A DNA stretch of 64,000 bases, taken from positions 19,071 to 83,070 of the forward strand of contig JAMKCH010007199.1 of assembly GCA_023653785.1 (NCBI GenBank). The letters are read 5' to 3'. Source of the stretch: Ophioderma brevispina (lineage: Eukaryota > Echinodermata > Ophiuroidea > Amphilepidida > Ophiodermatidae). This document shows positions 34,624-46,530 of the stretch, piece by piece. The notes below the pieces were generated by a model, which was not told the DNA's origin, searched no databases, and saw only the letters and a program-made list of their open reading frames with translations. The position numbers were made by a program, and so were the translations under genes. Numbering within the stretch: the first letter of the stretch is position 1; the number at the start of each line of letters is the position of its first letter.

Positions 34624-35123
34624 GGCGGTTTGGGGGAAAATGGCATAGTAGTAGCGTCAGGACTCAAGTTTTTCCATAGGTTGGGGTTGTTTTTGAGGCA
34701 GATTCCGCTCATATGGAGGGAGTGTGGTCTTGGAGCTGTTTGATCGAGTCAGAGGCACTTAGTGAAGGAGAATGTGAAGTCCTAAGCCTGTGCGGATTGT
34801 TTTGGTTGTTTGAGGTGGACTCCGCTCACTTTTGAGGAGTTAGCTTTGAACTGGATCTTAGACATTTATAACTGTCGTGGTGGGCATGTGATGGGATCAA
34901 GTTGAGTGTTGTGGATTGGGCCCTTGTACGTTATGATGAATAATCGCTCGTATTACTTTGGTGTATTGTTGAGATGTGGCAGTAGCCTGTTGTGTCTAGT
35001 AATGGCATTGCGTGTCACACTGGATGTAATGTACTTGCGCTCTTGCCAGCTCCACGTTTAATTTTCCTGTCTGTGGAGCACCACCACATTATTTTGGGTT
35101 GGATAAGGGCCCTCTGGGGACAA
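34624..35123. repeat. Segment Q, second copy, truncated
   Basis: Matches 33618-34122 and stops at GGCCCTCTGGGGACAA, where unrelated AT-rich sequence begins. Confidence 0.9.
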
Positions 35124-35529
35124 ATTATTTCATATGGATATGACAAATGTGAGATGACTTGTATATTTGGCTGACGTTAATACAATATGGCGGCCATTTT
35201 CTAAGAAGGCGGCCATTTTCCCGCCAAAATCAAAGTCACTATTTTCAGTAATATATATCACTATTCATTGAACATATTATTTGGCTTGTATATCCTAAAT
35301 TTATTAAGTTTATGTACATTGGATTAATAATAATGCAAGATGGCTGTAATTTCTAAAGATGCCTGCCATTTTCTCGCCAAAACCAAAAGTGAATACTTTT
35401 TACGTCGGTTTCTCAATCCTGATATGGCCATTTTAAACTACATTGTTAAGAGAGCCATCTTCACTTCTTCTTGCCAAATGTGTTGAAGTTAGTGGAACTA
35501 GCTCACTGTTGATTGGTTGGGGTTTGAGA

Positions 35530-37790
35530 AGTCTATATCCACCAGTGGACGAAAGGTAGGGCACTCATTGAGAATGTGATCCGCAGTCTAATGGAGAGCC
35601 ACATTGGCAGGCTGGAGATGGTCGCAGCCCCCATATCGGTGCATATTGATGTTGAAACGACCGACTCCTGTGCGAAACCTGTTCAAGGTGACCCATTCCT
35701 TACGTGGAAGATTGCTACCAGGTGGGAGTTCTGTCATAGGTGTGATAGTGAATTGGTCTGGCCTTGGAGTATTTAGCCAAGCAGTGTTCCATGTCTGTAA
35801 GAAGTTGAATGGGGAGCTGGAGAGTTTAGCAGCGTGTCGACAGAAAGGTCGACGAGAGTGCAGTCTGTCTGCTGAGCTGGTGTGATTCTTTGACAGTGAA
35901 TATGCAGCAGGTGCTTGTCCAACAGAGCTTTATTCACCGGTTTATGTGTATGATGTTCTTTCCGAAGCACTGCAGGTGAAATGCCTGAAAGCACTGGTAG
36001 AAACTCGGACGGAGTGCGACAAAGTCGGCCTGTAATGGTTCTCATGGTCTCGTTGAGTATTGTGTCCAGCTCCCGGGGGGGGGGGGGGCTCCTATCTTGG
36101 AGGTGAGCGCATGTAAGGCTGTTAAGACCCCCATTTTCAGCATCGCTGTCACCCAAACACCCCGTGTATTTTGAAAATGTAACCCAAAGGCCCGATATTT
36201 TTTACAATTTTACCTATCACCCAAAGACCCCTATTTTGGTGAAAATTTTCACTCAAAGACCCCATTTTGGGGGAAATGTTTGCAAAATTTTCTAAAAAGA
36301 CCCCATTTTGGGGGGAAAATTTTGCAAATTTGTCACCCAAAACCCCTTATTTTGGGGTATTTTGGCTGTCTCTCACCCAAAGACCCCTATTTTTTTAGTC
36401 CTCTGTCACCGAATGCCCCTGGGTTTCGAAGCGCCAGCCTTACACCTATATCCATTTCATGATAGGCTTCTTACACACAGCTTCTTTGTGTGAGAGCTAT
36501 TGTACCACGCTAGGACGGCATATTCAGCATCACTATCAGAGCCAGCGTAGAGTGGATGGGCTAGCACCCCATGAAGATCCAGCAAGTTGGTACAGGAGGT
36601 TATTCCTCGAAGATACCTAAAGTTGCACATACTGACTCGAGATGCTGCCGATAAGTAAGCTGCTGATCAAGCTTCACTCCCAGATAAGTTGGCATAGGAT
36701 TGTATGGCTGACGCTCCATTGAGGTTGATTTGATGCTGGCGATGAGCCTCTTTGGTGTTAAGATAGAAGGCAGAAGCGGTGGACTTGGCTTCACTCAGCT
36801 TGAGTCTCCAGGTCTTGAGATATGCTGCAAGTAGGGCCATATCTGCAGTATTATACTTTCTACTTCAGTCCAGCTTCTGTCCAAGTGAAGAAGGGCAAGA
36901 TCGTCGGCGTAGCCATATTGTCTAGATGTTGTTCGAGGTAGATCGCTGATATACACAAGTTGAACAGCATGGGAGCCAGTACTGATCCTTGTGGGACTCC
37001 GTTCCTCAAATGACGCAGTCGATTGCTTTATCTGCTCATCACTGGTCTTAAGAACAAAGGTACGGTTTGCAAGCATATTACATATGAATTGTACAAGTTG
37101 ACGATCCGGGATGGTCCTGAGAAGCTTGAGTGTCAAGCCCAGGTGCCACACAGTGTCATATGCTGCAGAAAGGTCCACCAAGATGATGCCTGCCTTACGA
37201 CGCTTTTCAAAGCTCTCCTCAATATCATTTGTGAGTTTTACGATCTGATGGACAATGCTCCGGCAATAGCGAGCGAAATCCTGCTTGTTCGTCAGGTAAA
37301 TGGGATTCGGCGAGTGGCTCCAGCTGGGCCAGGATCAGCCTCTCAAGAAGTTTGAAGGAAACACACAGTAGTGATATTGGGCGGCAGTTTTCGGGGTTGT
37401 CAACAGGCTTGTTTGGTTTGGAGAGTGCGATGATGGTAGCCCTCCTCCAGATCTTGGGTAAGGACTGGTTGGAAAGGCAACAAGTGTAGAATTCAAGACA
37501 TGTGGGCCACAGTGCATCACAAACTCCACTGGTATATTATCAGGTCCCTGGGCCTTTCCACTCTTTAGTTGGCTAATAGCAGAGGTAAGCTCATGGTGTT
37601 GAAAGTGACCCGTTCACGCCAGAGGCTCGACGAAGTTTGGTGATTTCTTTTTGACAGAGCAAGTGTAATCCTTATCAATATTCTTGAAATGACCATTTGC
37701 GAGGAGTTGCTCGGCTATTGAGTTGGCAGACACAGGGCATTTGAGATCATCATTTGTGCTCTCAGTAGCTAACGAGGGAGAGTTTGGGGA
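35530..37790 (-). pseudogene. Broken non-LTR retrotransposon (Jockey/RTE-type reverse transcriptase)
   Basis: Reading leftwards: a linker with SGKAQGPDN, then KPNKPVDNPENCRPISLL (about 37420-37360), VDLSAAYDTVWHLGLTLKLL (37180-37120), a PQGSVLAP block in another frame near 36985, YGYADDLALL near 36900, and PTYLGVKLDQQLTYRQHLE (about 36690-36630). Further on are LNETMRTITG and SEFLPVLSGI (about 36070-35990) and near 35690-35550 LNRFRTGVGRFNINM and TADHILNECPTFRPLVD. The order and motifs are those of a LINE ORF2 3' half. At least four frameshifts and stops and an inserted repeat (36125-36460) make it dead. The endonuclease half is missing. Confidence 0.9.
36125..36460. repeat. Minisatellite-like insert in the LINE
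   Basis: Degenerate repeats of CACCCAAAGACCCC-ATTTTGGGG with AAAATTTTGCAAA spacers interrupt the LINE frame between NSSHTKK and LNETMRT. TTTCAGCATCGCTGTCA precedes it and ATTCAGCATCACTATCA follows at about 36525, possibly an old duplication. Poly(G) at about 36075-36088 lies next to it. Confidence 0.7.
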
Positions 37791-40700
37791 CGTGAGATCT
37801 CAGTAATTAATGAAATTGGATAAATCAATGCTTTAAACTTTCATATTTATTATGAAGGCTTGATTCTCTAACATATGCCAAAATTTTATGCTTTTTAACC
37901 ATTTTAAAAAGGCAAGGTCCCGGTGTCATATAATAACAACAGTTTAATGTTTTAACACATAGTTTTGTGAAATGTACGTGTTTCACGGATTCAGTCCAAT
38001 TTTAGCATCAAATATAGACACAGATCATCCCTATTTTATAATATATTTTCATAAAAACATGATTTTGGCGGGAAATTTGCAGCCATTTTAAACATTACCG
38101 CCATTTTGTATTTCAATTGGCCCTCTCTGTAAAACATTTTATGATTGTATTCAAACAGAACACTTGTATAATGCTAGTCATTGTGTGATATTTCAAAAAA
38201 TTAAGTGACGATGTGCCTACATTATTGAAACATAGGTTGGCTGCCATTTTGGTTTTATGCAATTTCATTTTTCCAATCATCCTTTTTTTCTATTTTTAAT
38301 ATGTTAATGTGGAAGCTTCTTAGAGATGTTTCCAACAAAAATAATTTGTTCTAATTTTTTCCAGGTATAGCTAGTATTTTGCTAGATTGACTGGCCTCAC
38401 AAGATCTATACTCTGTCCAGATCGAAGTATGAAGTAGCGACGCGGGAGTATACATTGAACCGAATTTCAGCGCGCACGTAGGTAAAGCACAAGCGCACTG
38501 CAAATGAAAGGCGCCACTGGGTGTACGCGGGCATCGCCACTTCATACTTCAGACGGAGAAGTATATAGTTGGAATCTTGACTTGGACACTCTAAAAGAGA
38601 TCTGCATGACTTGGCTGTTGTATTTGTCTCTACCTAGTTAACCCAGAGATTCTTTGTTCCATTTCCCTTCTGCTCTCAATGCTTCTCACAGACCAACCTT
38701 CAGCACCTCACATCCAAAGCACGGGCCCATTTTTTTAAATGAAAGGACACTCCCCGAATCCCGTGGGTGTATCCCATTAATCAATCTCTAACAACATTTC
38801 ATTGTGTGTCGCATTCGGACCCATTCCAATACATTGTGGTCCCATTTCGTAAGTTCACATTTGAGCACCTGATAAGGATAGTAAATATGATCCTATTGAT
38901 TTTGAAGATGATCCCTTAAAGCATTTAAACTGTTATTTTGCGCTGTTTTCAACTAAGGACTAACAAAATAGATCATAGTCCCCAGATGAAAATTTGGTTA
39001 TTCTTGCAAAATTTCTTGAAACCAGCCAGAGATCGACCCTGAAGATTTTCCTCCCCAGCAATGAGCACAGTGATATCATGTGATATCGCATTCTTGAAAG
39101 TCAACGTCTGCCAATGCATTAGCTCGTGGGATACACATCGGGATCTTCATCATGGAAACTCCATAGTTCTAGTTGAGTAAACAAGGATAAAGTTAGTTTT
39201 CTTTTCCATTGCCTGATTCAAACTGGCAGGTAGAAACAGACACCTATAGCAGATGTCCCTCACGCCACTTTACTACAGGAGGTTAACAACAAGTGAGAAG
39301 AGAATGATGGGTTTAAATCGGCCCCAGTGCTTTTTTTTTATTGGATTCTATAGTGATTGGTATCATAATGATATTTTAATTAAATACATATGTTTAATTG
39401 GTTACCAAACTAAAATAATTTGTGGAAAAGATTAAAAAATTATCCTTGTTAACCTGGTTTTTGACCACCTTCAAATGGAGAAATAAAATCAACATACAAA
39501 TCATACAATTAATAAAGGTGCAACAAGTTCCCCATTTCTTTTTATTAGTATTCGGTATCGAAAAGATGACAACAGGAACATGGTACCTTTATCTTGTTAC
39601 TCTTTTTTTTGTACATTATTGGTGTAATTTGATTATCAACATACTGAATTTGTTCCTAACACAGGGTAAAACCTCACTTTATACCTACCAAAACCCCAAA
39701 CAAAATTTGTATCACTTCAATTTGTGGAAATTGGGAGTGTTTAATCAAGTAAAGCACCACCATCTCAAAGAATTACAATTTATGGCAGTATTTGACAATT
39801 TTTTAAAAGTACTGTTAGACTATCTTGAATGATGACCAAACCTATTTTGTGGTGTATTTTCATAGCTTGTAGAATAGTAAAATGATACATTAATAAATTT
39901 ACCTACTTCAAGCAACTGATATTGTTCTATCCTATTACTGCGGGTAAACAACCAATATGGAGAAAATTTAGTGGCAGGGTTGAGACTTTTGAATACCACC
40001 AGGACCGTAGAGCATTAGAGCAAGTACAATTGGGGGGGTCAAATTTTGCTTTGGGAAAAATTGGCTATTAACCACCACTCGGCAACAAGACAAAAAATCC
40101 CCCAAGTATATTGGGATTACCAAATGGAGAACAGACATGTGTTTTGAAACCATTTTTGTGTAACTATGAGTTAATAAGGTAACTCTTCCACATGTTATGT
40201 TGCAGCTGCCAACATTTAAAGGATCAAAAGGAGATTTTCTGAGATGAGATTCTCAAATTTAGCATTTGGATTTGGTTGCGAAACCTACCGAGAACATTTC
40301 AGCAGTTTTACTTTACAGCAAGTAGAAACAAAGCCGAAGCTTGCCTGTTGTTCTAATCCTCCCTAGCGAGAAGTATGCTGGATATTCACTGGGCGGCATG
40401 GACAAAAAATCTAAAAAATCATCTTTTTAATTTATCTCCCTAAAAAAATGTCATTTTGGCCTTATACACTTCAGGTGTGGTTTCATACAGAGGCCAATCA
40501 TCTATATCTGCAAACAACCAGTTTTAAAAAATAATCTGAAAATGTCCTTATCTTAAAAGTTGCTTTACATTTTAATGAATATAAGGATACTGCACAGTAA
40601 CATATTTTAAATCTTTTCAATTGCTAAAACAAACTCTTTAACTGATACTCAATAACCCTGACCCCGATCATTGTTACGGTCACCGCCACTACTATATTCC

Positions 40701-40838
40701 AGACTGTAGGCATCAAGTGCATTTGTCGAAGCTATTCACTGCTTTCAATACAGCCATAAAATTTAACAGTGCTTATCTTTGGACAAAAAGCCATTCAATA
40801 ATGTAAGAAGCAAATGTCCACCCTAAATTTGAAAACAC
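37791..40838. other. Spacer with small repeats, no gene recognised
   Basis: An imperfect hairpin with GAAGTATGAAGTAGCGACGC near 38425 and GCCACTTCATACTTC near 38540 is the clearest structure. GGCGGGAAA/GCCATTTT words near 38065-38110 are inverted relative to those at 35190-35230, flanking the LINE. A 136-residue AT-rich frame at 39422-39832 (plus) shows no motif and no splice support; I do not call it a gene. Confidence 0.4.
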
Positions 40839-40842
40839 TTAA

Positions 40843-41170
40843 AGGCACTATCAGTGATCCACCCAAAAATGCTAAAATATTCAAAATTTGCAGTAGTCTT
40901 AAAAAAAATGAGTAATTTTTTTTTTCCAAATTCAAAATGCAAAAACAGGAAGAAAACTGCACTGTTCAAAGATATGAATCTCCATTCAATTACATGCGGT
41001 AGAAAGAGTCTGTACTGACAGCAGTGACTAAAATATCCAATTTTGCCTTTATTAGGCTGCTTATAACTTGCAGGGTATGTTAGAATAGCTCTACTTGTTA
41101 AAGACATACAAAAATCTGATTTTTTATTATTCTTTTGATTTTCTGATTTGGCTAATCACTGATAGTGCCT
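40843..41170. mobile_element. TTAA-flanked inverted-repeat element (AGGCACTATCAGTGAT family), copy 1
   Basis: TTAA (40839-40842) precedes AGGCACTATCAGTGATCC, and AATCACTGATAGTGCCT is followed by TTAA (41171-41174). The TTAA flanks fit piggyBac-type insertion. The interior shares CAAAATTTGC, CTCCATTCAATTACATG and TTATTAGG with copies 2 and 3. Confidence 0.93.
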
Positions 41171-41224
41171 TTAAAATATTCAAAAAATTACTCTATACAA
41201 CAGAACCCAACAAGTTTTCATGCC

Positions 41225-41712
41225 CCATAAAAAAAATACATCGGTTCTCGGACCGCTTGTGTCGCCTGCCATCGCGGTTAGTGAATGATAGGCCTAACAT
41301 GACCTTTGACCTTGATATGTGACCTTTGACCTCATCAACAAATGAGGGATCCCATGTTGCCACATATTGATTCAAGTTTGGTTCCAATTGAACTTCAACT
41401 TTTCAAATGAGGTCAATTTTACATTTTCAGCCTATTTTACAACTTGACCTCACATGACCTTTGACCTTGGCATGTGACCTTTGACCACATCAAAAGGTGG
41501 GGGATGCCATGTTGCACCTGTGACCCAAGTTTGGTTTAAATCTATCAAAGTATGAGAATATTACAGGCAAATGTTAACCCTTTTTCACAACAGACATCAA
41601 CAACAGACTACAACAACAGACTACAACAACAGACTACAACAACAGACTACAACAACAGTGGACAAAGTGACCCCTATGTGTCTTCCTGCCTTAGGGCAGG
41701 CGACACAAAAAT
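41225..41712. repeat. DR1-bearing dispersed repeat
   Basis: TGACCTTTGACCT occurs at 41300, 41320 and 41455, with a variant ending in A at 41475. Pairs are again 20 bp apart. The edges contain TTGTGTCGCCTGCC (about 41260) and GGCAGGCGACACAA (about 41695-41708), inverted repeats that may be the element ends. Confidence 0.88.
41599..41658. repeat. 13-bp tandem repeat
   Basis: The unit AACAACAGACTAC occurs four times (41599-41650) plus a partial fifth. It lies near the right end of the DR1-bearing repeat. Confidence 0.95.
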
Positions 41713-41908
41713 CAAGAAATAAACAATCTTCAGTGTGCTGGGCCCCATTTCAATAACAAGGTAAGGTAGAAGAAAATGGGCTTTAGAAATTAACTTTTGC
41801 CATAAAAAATGGGAAATGCTTCAAAATGCTTTTTTCATCATTCTAACTTTGTGTGGGTCTCTGTTCACATTTACCTGCTTCAAAGCATCTGATAACTGTA
41901 TAAATATA

Positions 41909-42566
41909 GGGGGTTCCCAACTTAAGTTTTCCCTTAAGATTTTCAATAATAAAAATGAAAACTTATTTTTAGCTTACCAAGCTTCCAGCATTTTTTGTGA
42001 ATATCTCCAAGAACAATGGATTTTGTTAAGTGGCACTTTTCTGCTTTCACCAAAATGTTTACACAGCTGGTTGGCACACCACAATAATGTACTTGGTTTT
42101 TTTTTTAGCCACGATGTGTACGGGAACATGCACACAAGATAAAATCACCAATTCATAGACCATCAATGGTAAAAGGTCACAAGTCTATGGTAATCACTGC
42201 CATTTTTCAAAAAGCTCACAATTTACTAAATCTGCCAAAACTGGGAAAAATTTAACCTTTTTTTCAAAACTTAAACAAAACAAGTAGCAAACTTGCCCAT
42301 ATAAGTCTTCCTTTTTATTGTGTTGAAAATCTTATGCAGGCATGAGAATGAAATAAATGAAAGAAAAAATCTGAAAAAAAAATGTGTGAAACCCAGGAAA
42401 AACAACCAAAATCAGGCTAAAAATAAATGAAAACGTGTACCCAGGAAAAACACCCAAAATCAGGCTAAAAATAAATGAAAACTTGTATCAGGCCAAAAAA
42501 AAAAGTTTTCAACCGAAGATTCTCATGCCTGCTTATGGGAGGACTTACAAATTGGGAACCCCACAT
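41909..42566. repeat. Diverged inverted-repeat region with a 50-bp internal duplication
   Basis: GGGGGTTCCCAACTTAAG near 41910 and AATTGGGAACCCC near 42551-42563 are inverted. GCAGGCATGAGAATG near 42338 and GATTCTCATGCCTGC near 42518 form an inner pair. Inside, a unit with CCCAGGAAAAAC-ACCAAAATCAGGC and AAAAATAAATGAAAAC is repeated twice (about 42392-42490). Confidence 0.6.
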
Positions 42567-43040
42567 CTTCCCTCATTGAAATCAAACCCCAAGTAAATTT
42601 AATCTCATTTAAAGCCACTACCAGTCATTTTCTTCAACATGTAAACAAATGCACATCCTCAATTTTCCTCAAAATGGTATATTATTTGAAATGATTCAAC
42701 ACTCGCAACCGTGATAATGGGCACTTTAAATTTTGGAAAAAAATGACTGATTATGGCTTTATGCTCATAAGCAAAGAACTTGCATTTTCAATACAAAATA
42801 CATTAACAGTGAAAAAGTAACGCACCACAGCAAAAGCTGTTATCTTCTCTACTTTAACCAAATGAGATTTTATCACTATCTGAAAGGTTACAAATAAGCT
42901 TTCAAATGATGCCTAACTTTTGAAAATTTAAGTTATACTTCATGAAAATATAATAAAGATGTGTACATTTTTGTATTTTCTTTTTATTTCCCAAGCCATT
43001 TTGGTTTTTACCTAATATGAGCTTAGCCGCAAAAACGTAC

Positions 43041-43274
43041 CTTGATGTGAAACATCTATTAAACTGAACATCTGGTATTGTATAAAGTGAGGATTTACAT
43101 CAAATTCACCCAATACAGCTTTACCCTTGGATAAGAAATTGACGGATCCTAACCACCGACATGTAACAGAAATGTATGCCACAGAATTTTGTTTATCAAG
43201 GACTAACATGTCTGGTAATATATTTAATACCCTCCTTTGATTAAGCATCCATTGCAGACACTATGATTCCAGAA
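43041..43274 (-). CDS. Probable exon of an unknown minus-strand gene
   Basis: On the minus strand a long pyrimidine tract and TTTGTACAG end just before 43274. The only long open frame reads from MLNQRRVLNILPDM (ATG at 43248-43246) through YISVTCRWLGSVNFLSKGKA to FSLIDVSHQ, and ends at a donor CAAG/GTACGT (43041/43040). The frame upstream of that ATG has a TAG at about 43260, so the coding start is either here, with the 5' part as UTR, or the TAG is a mutation or error. An overlapping short ATG precedes the main one. I do not recognise the protein. Next exons would lie below 43041; none was found. Confidence 0.45.
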
Positions 43275-44384
43275 CTGTACAAATAGAAAAAAAGAAAAAA
43301 AATATTTAAGCCTTGCCTGGTATCAGTGTTTCTGTACAATATACACACAGCACCCGCAGCAACTTCGGTGCAATTGGGTACGGACTTGTCTCAACTACAT
43401 GAGGAACCACATCGTAGCCATATATATATGATGTAAGAATTTTTTTGTCAATTATGAAATGTTTTTGTAGGTGCTGTCATTATAAAGAAGCTTAGAACTG
43501 TAATTACTACCACAGTTTTACACATATGCATTGTAGCAATCAAAAAAAAATCAATATATGCATGTAGACTACACACTTATGAAACCATTTTTTGAATAGT
43601 TAATAAAAGAAGGAACAGAATTTCAATACCACTCCATGTTACTAACTGTACCATTCTATTAGAAGCTGGGTTCTCTATTACTATACTTTTGGATGTGTTA
43701 GCACAATGCTTAAATATCAAAAAAGATCAATGTCTCAGTATGTAATATAATGTACATGCTGGTCATTAAAGTGGGCACTCTAACTGAGAATATATCTTAT
43801 ATTAATGGGCAATGAATTTGTTTCTTTTCAATGGTGAATTCACGTAAAATCTCGACAATGCTCAATTGTTTGAAAATCAACAAACGTCCTGGGAGTTAAG
43901 GATATATTTTCAGTCAAAGATGCATTAGTCCCCAAAAGAAGGTTGGTATCAAAGAAAGGCGAAACATGCTTTTGAAAGAGGTCATGTGCATTGTGCAATG
44001 AAGGATTTTTTTAATTACAGCATTGGATTTTTTTTGGGGGGCCTTTGTGGCATAATTGCAAAAAATAACCCAAAACAAAACCCTGAAATTCTGAAAAAGC
44101 CCTTTTTAAGGTGGTGTTACATGTTCACCATGTCCATGAAAGCCCTGTCCAAACTAAAAAATTGCAGCACTAAATCTTTTGAATTTTCTCGGTGAAGGTC
44201 ACAGAATTGTTAAATGGTATACTATCATCATCTCTTATTAAGACCTATTTGGTACAGTGTAAACTATTTTCTTGATATTTCATCTTTATGCAAAAGGTCC
44301 AAGAAGAGTTTTTGCATGCTTTCGAGTAAGGCTCATCCATACACATGCAGACTGTATGAAAGACCTTTTTCAGGACTAATAAAA

Positions 44385-44637
44385 AATACATCGCGGTCAC
44401 CGGACTGCGAGTGTCGTCTGCCGTCGCGGTTTGTGAGTGGGGCCAAAGGTCACATGAGGTCACCAACATGTCACGCTACCCCTCCATTATCGTAGCCCTT
44501 ACGGAACTCATACAGCAGGCAATATATTAAGGGGTTAATCATGTTGAGTCACAGAGAAAACACACACAGGACCTACGACCCAGCGTAATCCCGTGCGCCC
44601 TTTCTGCAATTCGTGAGACGACACATAAAAAAAAATA
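44385..44637. repeat. DR1-type dispersed repeat, diverged copy
   Basis: It contains ATACATCGCGGTCACCGGAC and GTGTCGTCTGCCGTCGCGG near the left and GAGACGACACAT near the right, as in the copy at 41225. The nuclear-receptor-like sites are reduced to CAAAGGTCACATGAGGTCA. Confidence 0.7.
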
Positions 44638-45261
44638 AGGATTTACATTTACAATCTAGTTGAATCAGGGCTGTACGCAGGGTTTATTTTGGGTGGTGCA
44701 GGACTTTGAAAAAGTGGACTTTTGGTAAAAGTGAACTTAAGCCCCCTAAAATGGTCCTTATTTGAACTTAGTCAAAATTTCCCAAGATTTTGAACCTTTT
44801 TATCAATAAATTCAGCAAAAATCGGACCTTTTGTGGAATTTGGGGGGGTGCACCCCACCCCCCCGGGGATGGGCCCGAGTTGAATCAAATAAAACTGTGG
44901 TATCTGTGTGATTGTACTAGTAATCTCTAAAGGAGTCTACCTATCCATGGCCGCATATAGAAACTTCATGTAAATAGGCATTTTTGGCCCTTTTTCTTAG
45001 GAATTGAAGATGAAAATTTCGACAGATTCCCAGTTGGGTCCCAAATAATGGACTATACTTTGGTTTATCACGTAATAGGCAAAAAATGTGCGGCTTTTTT
45101 TTATACGCGCGTGAAAGTAATACATGCACGCCTCTTGCCACAAGCGCGCATCACGCATTCATCATGCAGTGTGTCTGCTGCAGTAACGATGCTTGTAGTT
45201 GCTCCCCATTATTCTTGCCTATTTGGTGATGAACAAAGTATAATAACTAACAGCATACCAA

Positions 45262-45267
45262 TTTATT
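45262..45267 (-). promoter_or_regulatory. Polyadenylation signal AATAAA
   Basis: AATAAA on the minus strand, 27 bp past the stop codon of the exon at 45294-45427. Confidence 0.5.
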
Positions 45268-45293
45268 GAAGTCTATATAAAATGTTTCTTAAA

Positions 45294-45427
45294 TTAGTTA
45301 TGCATTTTTTCTGGAATTGAGTGTAGTTGGGGCATGATATTGGTATGGCAAACAATGACATTCAGGTCATGTGCAGCTCTTGAGAATGGATCTGTGCAAC
45401 ACAGAGCTCTTTCTAAATAACAAAGTG
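45294..45427 (-). CDS. Probable terminal exon of an unknown minus-strand gene
   Basis: The acceptor AATTCTAATTTTAG ends just before 45427. With two bases in the split codon the exon reads 43 residues, LCYLERALCCTDPFSRAAHD to HSIPEKMHN, then TAA at 45296-45294. AATAAA follows 27 bp on. The first half (LCYLERAL...SRAAHDLN) could be one helix pair of a TPR-like repeat, but that is a guess. The exon at 49069-49268 on the same strand may belong to the same gene. Confidence 0.5.
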
Positions 45428-45557
45428 CTAAAATTAGAATTTCAATTTGGGCTAACAAGGACATGCCATAAAAATGGGTCACACAATCAGCTCCATGGTA
45501 TACCAGTAACTACCCATTCAAACTAATTTTGGTATAGCAATGCATCATTTTTCTTAA

Positions 45558-45907
45558 AGACACTATCAGTGATTTATCCGAAAGAGTCAAAATATTTGAA
45601 ATTTGCATTAACAGCTTCAAAGTGAAGGATAGGTCTGTAGAATTCTCTTTAAGTTACTTTTTCCAACTGAAAAATTGACAGAAAAGGAAGAAAATGGCAG
45701 TGTTCCAAGATACGAATCTCCATTCAATTACGTGTTGTAGTAAGTGTCCGTACGGACAGCAATGACTAAAATTTCTGATGTTGTCCTTATTAGGTTGCTT
45801 CTGGTCTTGTCATTTGCAGGGCATGATAGGATACCTTTACTTGTTACAGATATGCAAAAATCTGATTTTTGATGATTTTCTGATTTAGCAAATCGCTGAT
45901 AGTGCCT
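45558..45907. mobile_element. TTAA-flanked inverted-repeat element (AGGCACTATCAGTGAT family), copy 2
   Basis: TTAA (45554-45557) precedes AGACACTATCAGTGATTT, and AATCGCTGATAGTGCCT is followed by TTAA (45908-45911). The interior matches copy 3 closely (ACAGAAAAGGAAGAAAA, AGTGTCCGTACGGACAG). Confidence 0.93.
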
Positions 45908-46257
45908 TTAAGGGTTATTCAATACATTTTTTTGCCAAAGTACTATCAAAATCCTTCAATCTTGCAAATTATTGTCAAATATTAAGCATATATTGCCAAA
46001 CCTTGAATAAAAAATTTCATTAACTCTGCTTAAAATTGTGGTAGCATTTGGGCTCTCAATTATGAACATGGGTCCCAATTTTCTTTTGCAGTGGTACATA
46101 CCATACATAGGTTCACATTCCATTTTGCAGAGGCACATCCCTTCCCAAACCAAATTTGAATGCCCCCAGAAGTCTGCCATGTTTGTGTACCTTAATACAT
46201 TTAACATTTTCATATTTTACCACAACACAAGCTGGCCAACAGAGCATAGCCCACTCT

Positions 46258-46530
46258 CAGAGGGTGTTTTGATTCAAAAACACCAGTTTTGGGAATTTTC
46301 ACCTCAAGCCATGTGATCACACAAAAATTTTATTAACATATAATAAAAACCCTGACTTTTACACTCATTTCAGCCCACAAAGTGCTAGTTCTTAGGGAAT
46401 TTTAGCATGAACGTGAAATGTTTTGTGGTTCTTTAACTTCTTGGACACTTTTTTCCCCTACGACTGACATGTGTTTAGTATAGTACAGTATGCAATAATG
46501 CATTATGGGACTGAATCAAAACACCCTCTG
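46258..46530. mobile_element. Inverted-repeat element (CAGAGGGTGTTTT family), copy 2
   Basis: CAGAGGGTGTTTTGATTC at the left is repeated inverted as GAATCAAAACACCCTCTG at the right. It is in the opposite orientation to the copy at 22663-22950. No target duplication is obvious. Confidence 0.9.

Noticed and set aside
39422..39832. 136-residue plus-strand frame
   Set aside because: AT-rich composition, hydrophobic by base bias, no motif, no splice sites or poly(A) signal that fit.
45091..45110. TATA-like box (minus strand, GCGTATAAAAAAAAGC) as promoter of the 43-kb exon
   Set aside because: Single motif in A/T-rich DNA without a start-site or exon 1 that could be joined to 43274.
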